From positions 80,458 through 144,457 of the forward strand of contig JBMNUZ010000004.1 of NCBI GenBank assembly GCA_050946535.1: DNA of 64,000 nucleotides. Direction: 5' to 3'. This stretch comes from RUG708 sp050946535. Lineage in GTDB: Bacteria > Bacillota > Clostridia > Peptostreptococcales > Anaerovoracaceae. Both the position numbers and the translations under genes were made by a program. The notes under the pieces are model-generated. The model did not search any database, was not told where the DNA came from, and saw only the letters and a program-made list of their open reading frames with translations. Of the stretch, positions 9,619 to 18,518 are shown one piece after another. The first letter of the stretch is position 1, and each line of letters begins with the position of its first letter.

Positions 9619-10044
9619 TCAGACAAACTTTACATAAACCAATCTGTCTCTCGGACCGTCGAATTCCATGAAATATACGCCCTGCCAGGTACCGAGCAGC
9701 AGTTTCTTGTTTCTTACGATCAGAGTCTGCGACATGCCTGTGAGCGTAGACTTCAGATGTGCGGCGGAATTGCCCTCCGAGTGAGCGTAACCGTCCTCCC
9801 ACGGAACTATCTCTGCGAGTTCCTTTTTAATGTCCCTCTGCACGTCAGGATCGGCGTTCTCGTTCACTGTTACTCCGGCGGTCGTGTGCGGAATGTCGAC
9901 GACACATATACCGGCCGAGATGCCGCTGAATTCGATTATCTCATTAATCTTTGAAGTAATATCGATCATCTGCGTATGCTCGCTCGTCTTTACCGGGAAC
10001 CTGTACAGATTTCCTCCTAGATATTCAAAATTCTTATCTGCCAT
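9619..10044 (-). CDS. YjbQ/UPF0047 family protein
   Basis: A 141-aa single-domain protein of the YjbQ (UPF0047) family. It has the diagnostic IPHTTAGVTVNENADPDV block, a second conserved His in YAHSEGNSAAHLKSTL, and the LLLGTWQGVYFMEFDGPR end. Members are homotrimeric metal-site proteins; some complement thiamine-phosphate synthase loss, so a secondary thiamine-phosphate synthase activity is recorded, but the true role is not settled. The ATG at 10044 has GGAGG 5 nt upstream; a GTG 12 nt earlier lies inside that ribosome site and is rejected. It stands alone. Confidence 0.88.
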   Translation of the reverse strand: MADKNFEYLGGNLYRFPVKTSEHTQMIDITSKINEIIEFSGISAGICVVDIPHTTAGVTVNENADPDVQRDIKKELAEIVPWEDGYAHSEGNSAAHLKSTLTGMSQTLIVRNKKLLLGTWQGVYFMEFDGPRDRLVYVKFV

Positions 10045-10253
10045 AATTGCCTCCACTTTTCACAAATTTTCATAGATATTCATCGAAATATAAATAAAAA
10101 AGAACGTACTTTATGTAATATACCATAAAGCAAGACCGTATTAACACGAAAAATCCGATCGGCTCCGCTAATATAAATAAATAACACAAGTTGTCGTTCG
10201 CTCCGCGGACAGATTCCAGCACAGCCGGCAGCTGAAAATCAGGACAGAAACAT

Positions 10254-10280
10254 GGCCGTGCAGACGTGATCTGCACGGCC
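10254..10280. terminator. Perfect 11-bp hairpin, probable terminator
   Basis: GGCCGTGCAGA / TCTGCACGGCC with a 5-nt loop. It lies about 170 nt downstream of the minus-strand gene 10450-10812; T-tracts are weak on both sides, so intrinsic termination is likely but not certain. The rest of 10045-10449 shows no gene. Confidence 0.55.
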
Positions 10281-10449
10281 TTCAATTCTGCTCAAAGTAT
10301 TCTGTTTACTTATCCGATTAGGTATTGTGCACGGACTTTTGCACAGACGATTCTGCCGGCTTGTTCCGCTTCACGGATCCATCTGAAAGAACCGTCTGAC
10401 ACGCAGAACCGTTTGGTGCGGCTCAGCCCGCCGCATGATTTATAATACA

Positions 10450-10812
10450 TTATTTTATCTTCTGTCTCGCAGCCTCGAGTGCGGCCTGTTCCTCCTGCCT
10501 CTTCTTTTCGGCAAGAGCCTTCTTTTCACGCTCGCGTTCTTCCATCTCGCGAGTCCCGTTTATCGCATCTATTATCTCCTGACCGATCCTCTGCCCGGCG
10601 AGCTCCTTCCACTGCTCGTCAGTATATGTGTTGAGCCGGTCCGGATGTATATTGTTTATCCAGCAGTAATCGTGAAGACTTTTCAGCGTATCCTGTGTCA
10701 GCCACCTGCACCATTTCGGCATCGGAAGCTGTATGTTAACGCTCATAAGCCTTTCTCTTCCCGCCTTTTTATTTTTTTTAACGAGTCCTGTAAGCATCCA
10801 GGAAATCTTCAT
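10450..10812 (-). CDS. Hypothetical protein with charged coiled C-terminus
   Basis: I do not recognise this 120-aa protein. A basic N-terminus is followed by a Trp-rich middle (MPKWCRWL, YCWINN, DEQWKEL) that looks like a compact helical domain, then a highly charged Glu/Lys/Arg/Ala helix (about 88-120) that should form a coiled coil or RNA/protein contact. The ATG at 10812 has a GGGAG site 9 nt upstream; MSVNIQL at 10746 is a weaker alternative. No signal peptide is seen. It has no operon partner. Coding status is supported by the ribosome site and amphipathic pattern only. Confidence 0.6.
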   Translation of the reverse strand: MKISWMLTGLVKKNKKAGRERLMSVNIQLPMPKWCRWLTQDTLKSLHDYCWINNIHPDRLNTYTDEQWKELAGQRIGQEIIDAINGTREMEEREREKKALAEKKRQEEQAALEAARQKIK

Positions 10813-11036
10813 TCGTCAACTCTCCCGCTTAATATTAATCCCGTAACAATAATAATATAGTATACTCTATTTTCCACAAGCTGTCACCTGTGGCAGCCGG
10901 ACGAAAAACGCTGTGATTTCCGCTCATTCATCCGACGTATTGACTTTTTCTGTGGAATAAATATTCAGAAGATAATATAATCATTTTGTAGTGATTTTTT
11001 ATTCCCGTAAAAATATTGTTTGATTGGAGGACTTCA

Positions 11037-11642
11037 ATGTTTATAACATGTTTTGACCTCGAAGGCGTACTCGTACCGGAAATCTGGATTGCGTTCGCCG
11101 ATGCGGCCGGCATTCCCGAACTCAGAAAGACGACGAGAGACGAACCTGACTACGACAAGCTAATGAATTACAGGCTCGATATTCTCAGGGAGCACAATCT
11201 TGGTTTGAAAGAAATCCAGGAAACGATCGCGAAAATAGATCCATTCCCCGGCGCGAAGGAATTTCTCGACAGACTCAGACCTCTGACACAGATCATCATC
11301 ATAAGCGATACATTCACGCAGTTTGCAGGTCCTCTCATGGAGAAGCTGGGCTGGCCGACGATCTTCTGCAACTCTCTCGAGGTTGAAGACGACGGAACGA
11401 TCTCGGGCTTCAAGATGAGGGTTGAGAATTCTAAGTACAGCACCGTAAAGGCTCTGCAGTCGATCGGCTTTGAGACCATCGCATCCGGAGACAGCTACAA
11501 CGATCTCGGCATGATCAAGGCCAGCAAAGCAGGTTTTCTCTTCAGAAGCACAGACACAATCAAGGCAGATAATCCTGACATCCCGGCTTACGACGAATAC
11601 GACGAGCTTTTTGAAGCTATCAGGAAAGTGCTGGAGGCGTAG
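11037..11642 (+). CDS. thrH: Phosphoserine phosphatase / homoserine phosphotransferase
   Basis: HAD-superfamily enzyme of the ThrH type, 201 aa. It has motif I as CFDLEGVLVPEIW (DxExV, the ThrH variant with Glu as the second acid), motif II IIISDT, and motif IV ASGDSYNDLGMI. ThrH dephosphorylates phosphoserine and can move phosphate to homoserine, so it may close the serine pathway. The ATG at 11037 follows GGAGG by 6 nt. It is one of the few plus-strand genes and is followed after 6 nt by a corrin methyltransferase gene, so the two are co-transcribed. Confidence 0.9.
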   Translation: MFITCFDLEGVLVPEIWIAFADAAGIPELRKTTRDEPDYDKLMNYRLDILREHNLGLKEIQETIAKIDPFPGAKEFLDRLRPLTQIIIISDTFTQFAGPLMEKLGWPTIFCNSLEVEDDGTISGFKMRVENSKYSTVKALQSIGFETIASGDSYNDLGMIKASKAGFLFRSTDTIKADNPDIPAYDEYDELFEAIRKVLEA

Positions 11643-11648
11643 AGCGCA

Positions 11649-12329
11649 TTGAAGGGAATACTCTACGGCGTAGGCACCGGGCCGGGCGATCCTGAGCTCA
11701 TGACTCTCAAAGCGGTACGCGTCATAAAAGAATGCAGCGTGATAGCAGTGCCGGCGTCTGATCCGGAGGAATGCATGGCGTACAACACCGCCTGCGGGGC
11801 ATATCCGGAGACAGCCGGAAAGGAAATCCTCAAAGTGCCTTTTCTCATGGGTGGCACGGAGGAGGAACGCATCGAGCGGAGAGAAGCGAACGCCGCAAAA
11901 ATAGCAGAAGTCCTCGACGAAGGCACAGATGTGGCATTTCTCACCATCGGAGACCCGCTCATCTACACCACGTTCGGATATGCAGCCGCCATCCTGAAAA
12001 ACAGAGGTTACGATATCGAGATCGTAAACGGCGTTCCGTCGTTCTGCGCTGCTGCTTCAAGGATCGGCACGATGCTCTGCAGCGGCAGCGAAGGACTCGA
12101 AATAATACCCGGCAGCGAAGAACCGCCAGAAAAAACGCGCGTATTCATGAAAAACGAGTCAGAACTTCCGCCTCTGCTCGACAGGCTCCGCAGCGAAGAC
12201 TCAGACGTGTCCATCGTCGAAAACTGCTGTCTCGAATCCGAGCGCGTTTTCAGAGACATTAACTCGCTGCCGGACGACATCGGTTATTTCAACATCATCA
12301 TCGCAAAAGACAAAAACGATGAGACATAA
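11649..12329 (+). CDS. cbiL: Precorrin-2 / cobalt-precorrin-2 C20-methyltransferase, orphan
   Basis: SAM-dependent tetrapyrrole methylase, 226 aa. The glycine loop YGVGTGPGDPELMTLKA is typical of CbiL/CobI; the SAM-site block TIGDPLIYTTF and the VNGVPSFCAAAS segment follow. The reaction is C20 methylation of (cobalt-)precorrin-2 in cobalamin synthesis. The start is TTG at 11649 with GGAGG 11 nt upstream, inside the end of thrH. No other corrin gene is in the window, so it is either a remnant of the pathway, part of a scattered one, or has another tetrapyrrole substrate. Confidence 0.85.
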   Translation: MKGILYGVGTGPGDPELMTLKAVRVIKECSVIAVPASDPEECMAYNTACGAYPETAGKEILKVPFLMGGTEEERIERREANAAKIAEVLDEGTDVAFLTIGDPLIYTTFGYAAAILKNRGYDIEIVNGVPSFCAAASRIGTMLCSGSEGLEIIPGSEEPPEKTRVFMKNESELPPLLDRLRSEDSDVSIVENCCLESERVFRDINSLPDDIGYFNIIIAKDKNDET

Positions 12330-12418
12330 CAGTGCAGATATAGATAGTTTTCTTCACGAGGCCGGTATAATTTTGCCGCACCTCGCCGATGCTCAGCAGC
12401 GCGCAAACGCACAATACA

Positions 12419-12446
12419 AAAAGTGGAATCCATCGATTCCACTTTT
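12419..12446 (+). terminator. Bidirectional terminator after cbiL
   Basis: Perfect 12-bp stem AAAAGTGGAATC / GATTCCACTTTT with loop CATC, A-run before and T-run after, so it can serve both the plus-strand thrH-cbiL unit and transcription from the minus strand. The rest of 12330-12651 is AT-rich and holds no gene I can support. Confidence 0.85.
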
Positions 12447-12651
12447 ATTTAATATATTCTATATGTTCTTTATTTCTATTTTTTATATTATTTATTTCTC
12501 TATTTATTTCTCTGATGCCCTTCTCTGATACCCTCCCAGCGCTCCGTATGCGCCGTACAAGCGGATAATGTCAGGGCAGATCCCACATTTACCTGAAATC
12601 GGTGACGGCACGCCAGTGCTCCACATGTACCGTAAAAGAGGATCAGGCTTA

Positions 12652-13911
12652 TTAGTTGTTGATGCGCTGATGAGCAGCGAATCCTCCATCTTTCAGAGTG
12701 TCGAACTTGTATCCGCAGCACTGAGCCCAGGTGAGGAACGAATCGATCGCGTTCACTGTGTACGGATGTATGTCGTGACACAATATTATCGATTTTTCGT
12801 TTTTCTGCACTCCTCTTTCCATACGGGCGAGAATCTGTGCGCTGTCCTTTGTATCACCCGCGTCGCCGCTGAGAACATTCCAGTCGAAGTACCAGTATCC
12901 CTTTGCGGTACATTCGTTTGCGAGCCTTGTCATAAGACCGTAGCAGTATTTCGCACTGACGGTATTCGACCCGCCGCCCGGGAATCTCATGATCTTAGTC
13001 TTGTGGCCCGTCTGCTGTTTGACCACGTCCTCCATCTGGTTGAAATCGTCCCAGAACGCCTGATCGCTCGCATAGATCGAGCTGTACGAGTGAGAATAAG
13101 TATGTATTCCGATCGCGTGTCCGGCGTCGTATTCTTTCTTTATGCAGTACGCGTATTCGGGATATGCGTTTGTGACGAAGAATGTCGCCTTGACCTTGTG
13201 GCGTGCAAGGATGTCAAGCAGCTGGTCCGTGTATTTATATGGGCCGTCGTCGAACGTCAGATAGATCACTTTCTGACCGTTCTTTTCCTTAGGCGGTTTC
13301 GGCTTAGGGAACTTCTTTACCGTTATGTTTCTCACTGCCGTTCCCGTCCTGCCTTTGTAATCTGTTACCGAATAAGTCAGTTTGTATTTGCCTGGCTTCG
13401 ATGTGTCCAGATCGCCCGTGACCTGAACTCTGGAAGTGATATCGTTTCCGAAAATATCGGACGCATAATACGAATCTTTGAACCCGATCGTGTCGTAAAC
13501 GGTAAAATTCTTTCCGCCGTTGAGCGTTATGACCGGCTTCATGTCCTTCACCGTCACGGTGCGCTTTTTTTCGGCCTTCTGGCTGTGATACTTAGCAGTA
13601 TAGGTGATTTTGTATGTGCCCTCTTTTTTGACATCCACTTTTCCGCTCTTTTTGACGCGGACATCTTTCTTCATATTCTTGAATGTTTTATTGGTCCGCA
13701 CAGCCTCTGCACCGGCGTCTTCGTACTTTTCATCCTGTTCTACCGTTATCTCGGGTTTCCCCTTAAGTTCAAGCGAAAGCGTCCAGTTGCCCGGCCCGAA
13801 AAGAACAACCAGCACAATAATAAGCAGAACTGCAGCAGCAAAGACAGTCAGCGAGATGCGCCTCCGCCTCATCATCTCCTGTCTTCTGCGGCTGTGATTA
13901 AACTCTTCCAT
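12652..13911 (-). CDS. Membrane-anchored polysaccharide deacetylase with Ig-like domains
   Basis: 419 aa. A basic cytoplasmic start (RRRQEMMRRRRI) precedes one membrane segment (about 20-40), then two Ig-like/DUF5011 repeats (about 50-125 and 128-205, each ending in a YKITYTA or YKLTYSVTD strand), a Lys/Pro linker, and a NodB domain (about 222-410). All five NodB motifs are visible: TFDDGP, HTYSHS, RFPGGGSN, WNVLSGD and ILCHDIHP. It probably removes acetyl groups from peptidoglycan or another wall glycan, which would favour lysozyme resistance. It is a single gene; the ATG at 13911 is the first in frame. Confidence 0.92.
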   Translation of the reverse strand: MEEFNHSRRRQEMMRRRRISLTVFAAAVLLIIVLVVLFGPGNWTLSLELKGKPEITVEQDEKYEDAGAEAVRTNKTFKNMKKDVRVKKSGKVDVKKEGTYKITYTAKYHSQKAEKKRTVTVKDMKPVITLNGGKNFTVYDTIGFKDSYYASDIFGNDITSRVQVTGDLDTSKPGKYKLTYSVTDYKGRTGTAVRNITVKKFPKPKPPKEKNGQKVIYLTFDDGPYKYTDQLLDILARHKVKATFFVTNAYPEYAYCIKKEYDAGHAIGIHTYSHSYSSIYASDQAFWDDFNQMEDVVKQQTGHKTKIMRFPGGGSNTVSAKYCYGLMTRLANECTAKGYWYFDWNVLSGDAGDTKDSAQILARMERGVQKNEKSIILCHDIHPYTVNAIDSFLTWAQCCGYKFDTLKDGGFAAHQRINN

Positions 13912-14045
13912 AACTCAAATATATCCGGAAAAATAAATTCCGGATCCGCTGTTTTCCCTCCTATATACTTTTTCCTTTTCTTATATCTAATGTACACCAT
14001 TATAAGTGAGATTAATATCAAATTCTCCTTAATATTCCTTAATGA

Positions 14046-14074
14046 TTGACGCACAATTTGATTAGTAATAAAAT
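14046..14074 (+). promoter_or_regulatory. Probable sigma-A promoter of panC
   Basis: -35 TTGACG (14046-14051), 17-nt spacer, -10 TAAAAT (14069-14074). The predicted transcript begins near 14081 and reaches the panC ATG after about 95 nt. Confidence 0.7.
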
Positions 14075-14174
14075 AAGGACTTGTATTAAGGGGTGCTCTT
14101 TGCCGCCTCAGGAAAAACCAATATTTCAGGTCAGGACGGTATCTTTTCAAACCGTACCAGAATCGGAGGAAACA

Positions 14175-15032
14175 ATGTCAGAACCAAAAATCATCTCAAA
14201 CCCTGCGGAAGTGCAGAAAATAGCGCGTCAATGGAAAAAAGAAGGCTATACCATCGGTCTCGTGCCGACTATGGGCTATCTTCACGACGGCCACAGAAGC
14301 CTCATCCACAAGGCGGCCATGCAGAACGATAAAGTCATCGTAAGCGTATTTGTCAACCCTATTCAGTTCGGACCGAACGAGGATCTCGACAGCTATCCGA
14401 GAGATCTCGAAGCCGATACTGCCGTATGCGCATCCGAGGGAGTCGATATAATATTCCACCCTGAGCCGGAAGACATGTACGGAGACCACTTCCTCACACA
14501 CGTTGAAGTCGATGAAATTACCAAGGTACTGTGCGGAAAGTCGCGTCCGGTTCATTTCAGAGGAGTCACGACAGTCGTAAATAAACTGATGAACATTTCG
14601 AAGGCCGACAGGGCTTATTTCGGCCAGAAGGACGCCCAGCAGCTCGCTGTCGTAAGAAAAATGGTAAAAGATCTCAACATGGACATCGAAGTCGTCGGAT
14701 GCCCTATCGTCCGCGAAGAGGACGGTCTCGCAAAGAGTTCCAGAAACAAATACCTTTCACCGGAAGAAAGAAAGGCTGCAGTTGTTCTCAGCAGATCGCT
14801 GAACAAGGCGCATAAACTTATGGATGAAGGCGAAAGGAACGCCGACAAGATCCGTGAGACAATCAGAGAGGAACTTTCAAGCGAACCGCTCGCGGATATC
14901 GAATACGTTTCCGTGGTCGACTCAGAGAGTCTTCAGGACATCGAAGGCGACGTAACAGCTCCGGTCCTCGTGGCTATAGCCGTAAGAATCGGAAGCACAA
15001 GACTGATCGACAACTTCTCTTTCGAGCTTTAA
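14175..15032 (+). CDS. panC: Pantothenate synthetase
   Basis: Joins pantoate and beta-alanine with ATP to make pantothenate for CoA. The 285 aa show PTMGYLHDGHRSLI (the HIGH-like adenylate motif), FVNPIQFGPNEDL, YFGQKDAQQLAVVRKMV and the KSSRNKYLS loop, all in family order and length. The frame is open from 14046, inside the promoter; the ATG at 14175 has GGAGG 5 nt upstream and is the true start. panB and panD are not adjacent, so pantoate and beta-alanine come from elsewhere. Confidence 0.96.
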   Translation: MSEPKIISNPAEVQKIARQWKKEGYTIGLVPTMGYLHDGHRSLIHKAAMQNDKVIVSVFVNPIQFGPNEDLDSYPRDLEADTAVCASEGVDIIFHPEPEDMYGDHFLTHVEVDEITKVLCGKSRPVHFRGVTTVVNKLMNISKADRAYFGQKDAQQLAVVRKMVKDLNMDIEVVGCPIVREEDGLAKSSRNKYLSPEERKAAVVLSRSLNKAHKLMDEGERNADKIRETIREELSSEPLADIEYVSVVDSESLQDIEGDVTAPVLVAIAVRIGSTRLIDNFSFEL

Positions 15033-15141
15033 TAAATCAAAATAAAATCATTCCGGGGCGCATGTGAAAACAGGCTGCAGTCCGTTTCCGCGTACGCCTC
15101 GTTTCACGTATTGATTCATAAGTCATGATAACAGATATAAT

Positions 15142-15177
15142 AAGAGGCGTGCCGTTCTCGACAACAGCACGCCTCTT
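15142..15177 (+). terminator. Terminator of panC
   Basis: 11-bp stem AAGAGGCGTGC / GCACGCCTCTT with a 14-nt loop followed by TTTG. It is nearly symmetric, so it may also end the converging minus-strand unit that stops at 15231. Confidence 0.8.
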
Positions 15178-15230
15178 TTGGCAAAGATTTTTTCAATTTT
15201 ATTCCGGCGGACGCCGGCAAACAGACGGAT

Positions 15231-15857
15231 CTACTCTTCTGCTGGTTTTTCAGCAGATACGACCCCGAGCTCTTCCGCCATCTTGATAATCAGATCAGCC
15301 GTTCCCTCGATGCCGAACATGCTGCTGTCGAGCGAAACGTTGTAATTGTCAGCCGCGCCCCATTCGCGGTCTGTGTAGTAGCGGTAATTCTTACGTCTCT
15401 TTTTATCTTCCTCGTTTATCGTCTTGATAGGGTTCGTTGTCTGAACGCCGTACTGATTGACTACTCTGTCAGCCCTGTCCTTCGGATTGGCATGTATGAA
15501 TACGTGGAACGCATCATCTCTGTTTCTGAGGATATAGTCGGAACAGCGGCCTACTATTACGCACGGCGCTTCGTCGGCAAGCTCCAGTATGATGCTCCTC
15601 TGCATCGACCAGAGATAATCCTCTGTCGACATGCCGTTAAACGTGGACGACGCAAATGGAAGCGAAAACAGATTGTTCGGACCTCTCTGCTCGCCGTGCT
15701 CCTTGATGAATGATTCGGCAAAGCCCGTTCTCTCCGCAGACTTGGCGATAAGCGCTTTGTCGTAAAACGCAAAGCCCAGCTTGTTCGCTACGATTTCAGC
15801 GATTTTTCTTCCGCCGCTTCCGAATTCTCTGCTGATCGTTATGATTCTGATGCTCAT
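15231..15857 (-). CDS. Cytidylate kinase-like family protein
   Basis: 208-aa P-loop kinase of the cytidylate kinase-like (Cytidylate_kin2) family: the P-loop is ISREFGSGGRKIAEIVA near residue 8, followed by GFAFYDKALI, a VIVGRCSDYIL core strand and a lid with DKKRRKNYRYYTDREWG. It is distinct from the essential Cmk; the substrate of this family is not established. The ATG at 15857 has a GGAGG site. It stands alone between convergent and distant neighbours. Confidence 0.85.
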   Translation of the reverse strand: MSIRIITISREFGSGGRKIAEIVANKLGFAFYDKALIAKSAERTGFAESFIKEHGEQRGPNNLFSLPFASSTFNGMSTEDYLWSMQRSIILELADEAPCVIVGRCSDYILRNRDDAFHVFIHANPKDRADRVVNQYGVQTTNPIKTINEEDKKRRKNYRYYTDREWGAADNYNVSLDSSMFGIEGTADLIIKMAEELGVVSAEKPAEE

Positions 15858-16001
15858 TTTTCCACCTCCCTACAGTCTTCCTGAGTCGTAATATAACAGG
15901 GAACCGTGATTTCACACCAGCTGTCTCTTTATATATTGATTATACACCAAGTGAGTGAAAAACCATAGTGAGCACATACACAAATTTTGGGAAACGTGAT
16001 C

Positions 16002-16610
16002 TTATCTTTTGATTCTGAAGTATGTGAGGTTGACATCGTTATGCGGATCCACCTCGAAAAGCCGGTCGGCGTCGTACGTCTCCCTGCTGCCGTAATTTGA
16101 AATAATCACTCTGTTTCTCTCATCGTCTAATCCCGTGACGGTCATCCAGTGCCACGTGTTCTCTTTCATCTCAGGAGCCTTGTGTGAAAGCACGAGCATT
16201 ACCGCAGGATTTCCCTCTTCGAGTGCTCCGCGGACGAACGAAACTGCCTCGCCGGGCGAATGCCACCCGTTGAAATTGGAGGATTCGGCTTGTGCTCCAT
16301 TGTCAGCGGCGAACTGACGGAATTTCTCGATATATTTCCACATATACGGGAATCCATTGAATCCTGGAGTCATGTAGCCCCACAAGACGTTCATCTTGTC
16401 CAGAAAACTGTCGAACGTATAGACCCTCCTTCCATCGGACATTCCTCCGTCGGGTCTGATGCCCAGCTCGTAGTATGCAGCCAGGTTCGCTCCTGAGACG
16501 GGCGCGCACCCTGCTAGGCGCTGCCGCCATCTCCCGAACCATTCCTGATCACCGCCGTAGGCGAGCCTTCCGCTCTTCATCCTGACTAACGGGAAATCGT
16601 TAAGTTCCAT
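16002..16610 (-). CDS. C39-like papain-fold protein
   Basis: 202 aa with a cysteine-protease-like layout: AGCAPVSGANLAAYY (about residue 34) gives the Gly-Cys-x-Pro-x-Ser nucleophile motif of C39-like and BtrH-like proteins, and TWHWMTVTGLDDERN (about 155) supplies the His, followed by ISNYGSRETYDADRLFEV. No signal peptide is present, so it acts in the cytoplasm. Substrate unknown. The ATG at 16610 has an AAAGGGG site 5 nt upstream; the longer TTG-started frame would bury that site. No toxin, bacteriocin or NRPS gene is nearby. Confidence 0.75.
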   Translation of the reverse strand: MELNDFPLVRMKSGRLAYGGDQEWFGRWRQRLAGCAPVSGANLAAYYELGIRPDGGMSDGRRVYTFDSFLDKMNVLWGYMTPGFNGFPYMWKYIEKFRQFAADNGAQAESSNFNGWHSPGEAVSFVRGALEEGNPAVMLVLSHKAPEMKENTWHWMTVTGLDDERNRVIISNYGSRETYDADRLFEVDPHNDVNLTYFRIKR

Positions 16611-16744
16611 CGGTACCCCTTTCAATTACTCACGCTTTTCTCTTTCTCCTGCCGGATTCATGTTTTATTGAAATGAGAAAGCAGAGATCTTCTGCGAATG
16701 AAATGCCTGATTCCTGAGCAGCGGTGCTGCATCCCCGATCCTGC

Positions 16745-17722
16745 TTATTTTTCACCGCCGGGCATGTCGAACATCGATATCTGTTCAGGGCCGTTCAGCG
16801 GATCTCCTTTCAGTGACTTTACCTTTCTCAGGTTTATCTTGTCTTCTCCGGCGTTTTCCGTGCCGCACAGGATCGGGCTGTCCGGATCGTACTTCCTGCA
16901 GTTGTCGGCCACCGACGAAGGATTGTAATTCGCGTAGCAGTAGATACAGCCGTTGCGGCACGTGTTGTACGAACCCACGTCGATGCTCGCCATGCACCCG
17001 CACTCTATGCGCTGCGTCGGATCCTTCTTCACGTTCATCTCGTGTCCTGTCAGCCGTTCGATGAGCGCTTTGTCTATGCACTGGTTGTGGCTGATTCCGC
17101 ACGCATCGAGGTCTATCGCCTCCGCGCACGTTGCCATATCCATTCCTCTTGAATGAGCCATGCCGGCGATCTTTGCCGCGAAATCGTTCAGCTCTTCTGA
17201 ATCAGGTTCAACGACATTCTGCCCCTGGATATTTTTCTTATTCTTGGCGTAGATGTCGACGAAGCTGATGACGCATTTTTCCGTATATCCTTCCAGCTCG
17301 CGCGAGATCCTGTCGAACATTTCGATATGCCATTTCATGTTGTATTTCTCGTTGAACAGTATCGGATCATACCTCCAGATCACGCGCTCTTTTCCGATTT
17401 TCGACGAAAGCTCTTCGAAAGCAGGGATCAGTACGCTCCATTTGTCGGGAAGATTTTTCTCTATATCCTTTCCGTAGCCCGTGAGCGTAAACTGGAAGTA
17501 ATATGTGTAATCCGACAGCTCGCCGAGCCTAGGTAACATCGGTATCGGATTTTTGGTCCAGAACACAATGCAGTCCACCACATCGGGCGAAAGATTTATT
17601 CTGCTGATCTGGTGGGCGTTCATAGGATTCCTCACGTCCAGATACCCCTCTTTTATCTTGTTCAGAAACCATTCTGAATAATACGACGGTATATCCGTCC
17701 TGCGGCTTGCGTTTATTATCAT
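16745..17722 (-). CDS. DUF1848 family protein with C-terminal Cys cluster
   Basis: 325 aa of the DUF1848 family. The N-terminal IINASRRTDIPSYYSEWF and FWTKNPIPML blocks are diagnostic, the middle looks like a TIM-barrel (VIWRYDPI, AEAIDLDACGI), and the end carries clustered cysteines in IECGCMASIDVG and TCRNGCIYCYANYNP. That pattern is consistent with an Fe-S cluster and distant kinship with spore photoproduct lyase-like radical SAM proteins. Function unknown. The ATG at 17722 has an AGGG site 5 nt upstream; the HAD gene ends 25 nt before it, so both are one unit. Confidence 0.85.
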   Translation of the reverse strand: MIINASRRTDIPSYYSEWFLNKIKEGYLDVRNPMNAHQISRINLSPDVVDCIVFWTKNPIPMLPRLGELSDYTYYFQFTLTGYGKDIEKNLPDKWSVLIPAFEELSSKIGKERVIWRYDPILFNEKYNMKWHIEMFDRISRELEGYTEKCVISFVDIYAKNKKNIQGQNVVEPDSEELNDFAAKIAGMAHSRGMDMATCAEAIDLDACGISHNQCIDKALIERLTGHEMNVKKDPTQRIECGCMASIDVGSYNTCRNGCIYCYANYNPSSVADNCRKYDPDSPILCGTENAGEDKINLRKVKSLKGDPLNGPEQISMFDMPGGEK

Positions 17723-17747
17723 CTTTCCCTCTGCAAGTTTTTTGCGG

Positions 17748-18518
17748 TTACGGCATTCTTTCAAGCAGTCCGACGATTTCGTGCGGCGTTTCCGCGAACG
17801 TGCGTGCTCCGTTTGCCAGCAGCGTCTCCTTGTCCCGGAAACCCCACAGACACGCGATGCACTTCATGCCGGCGTTTTTTGCGGTCTCCACGTCCACTTC
17901 AGAATCTCCGGCGTACACGGCGCTTGTGGTGCTTTTCCCGAGCTTTCTCAGCGCTTCGAAAACCATGTCAGGCGCCGGTTTCTTAGCTATGTTTTCCTGC
18001 TGCCCGACCGCGACCTTTACATCCGGAAAGAAGTGCGCGCAGAGGTTCTTCACGGCGGCATCGAATTTGTTGGAAACGACGGCGACGGAATAGCCTTCTC
18101 TCCCTAATTCGCCGAGCATCTGGCCGACGCCGTCGTACGGTCTCGTATTAACCATCAGATGATCCGCATAGTATTTTTTAAAGCTGTCCAGTATGTTCTC
18201 GAATTGATCGCGTTCCGCCGGAAGTTCGTAAAACCTTCCGTACGTGTCTCTGACGCCTCTTTTTCCGTCTTTCGTTTCTTCCCGGCCGCTGCCGGCAAAA
18301 GCTATGTCTCCGAATTTTCTCACGAATTCAGGCCCGTATACGCTCCTGAGCATCAGATTTCTCACACCGTTTCCGACGTACAGGCGTGTCTGTTCGAGTG
18401 TGATCTCCGGAAGACCTGCTTCGGAAAGAGCGTGGCATGCGGCTTCTTTCAGATCTTCAAGTGTGTTTAACAGAGTTCCGTCGAGATCGAAAACCACAGT
18501 ATCGTAATTATTTTTCAT
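17748..18518 (-). CDS. HAD hydrolase, phosphoglycolate phosphatase-like
   Basis: 256 aa, HAD subfamily IA: motif I VVFDLDGTLLNTLEDL, cap domain (about 16-125), motif II VAVVSNK, motif III Lys in AKKPAPDMVFEAL, motif IV YAGDSEVDVETAKNAG. Gph-like enzymes act on phosphoglycolate or other small phosphoesters. An insertion near residues 75-95 (GSGREETKDGKRG) is longer than in classical Gph. It heads a two-gene unit with the DUF1848 gene. Exact substrate not determinable. Confidence 0.85.
   Translation of the reverse strand: MKNNYDTVVFDLDGTLLNTLEDLKEAACHALSEAGLPEITLEQTRLYVGNGVRNLMLRSVYGPEFVRKFGDIAFAGSGREETKDGKRGVRDTYGRFYELPAERDQFENILDSFKKYYADHLMVNTRPYDGVGQMLGELGREGYSVAVVSNKFDAAVKNLCAHFFPDVKVAVGQQENIAKKPAPDMVFEALRKLGKSTTSAVYAGDSEVDVETAKNAGMKCIACLWGFRDKETLLANGARTFAETPHEIVGLLERMP

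Noticed and set aside
12319..12528. Small gene overlapping the cbiL end (69 codons)
   Set aside because: The frame runs straight through a perfect terminator hairpin and then into low-complexity Phe/Ile/Tyr sequence; no ribosome site.
12568..14049. A 493-codon plus-strand open frame
   Set aside because: It lies antisense to the well-supported polysaccharide deacetylase; its translation has no recognisable domain and no ribosome site. Codon bias of the real gene opens the opposite frame.
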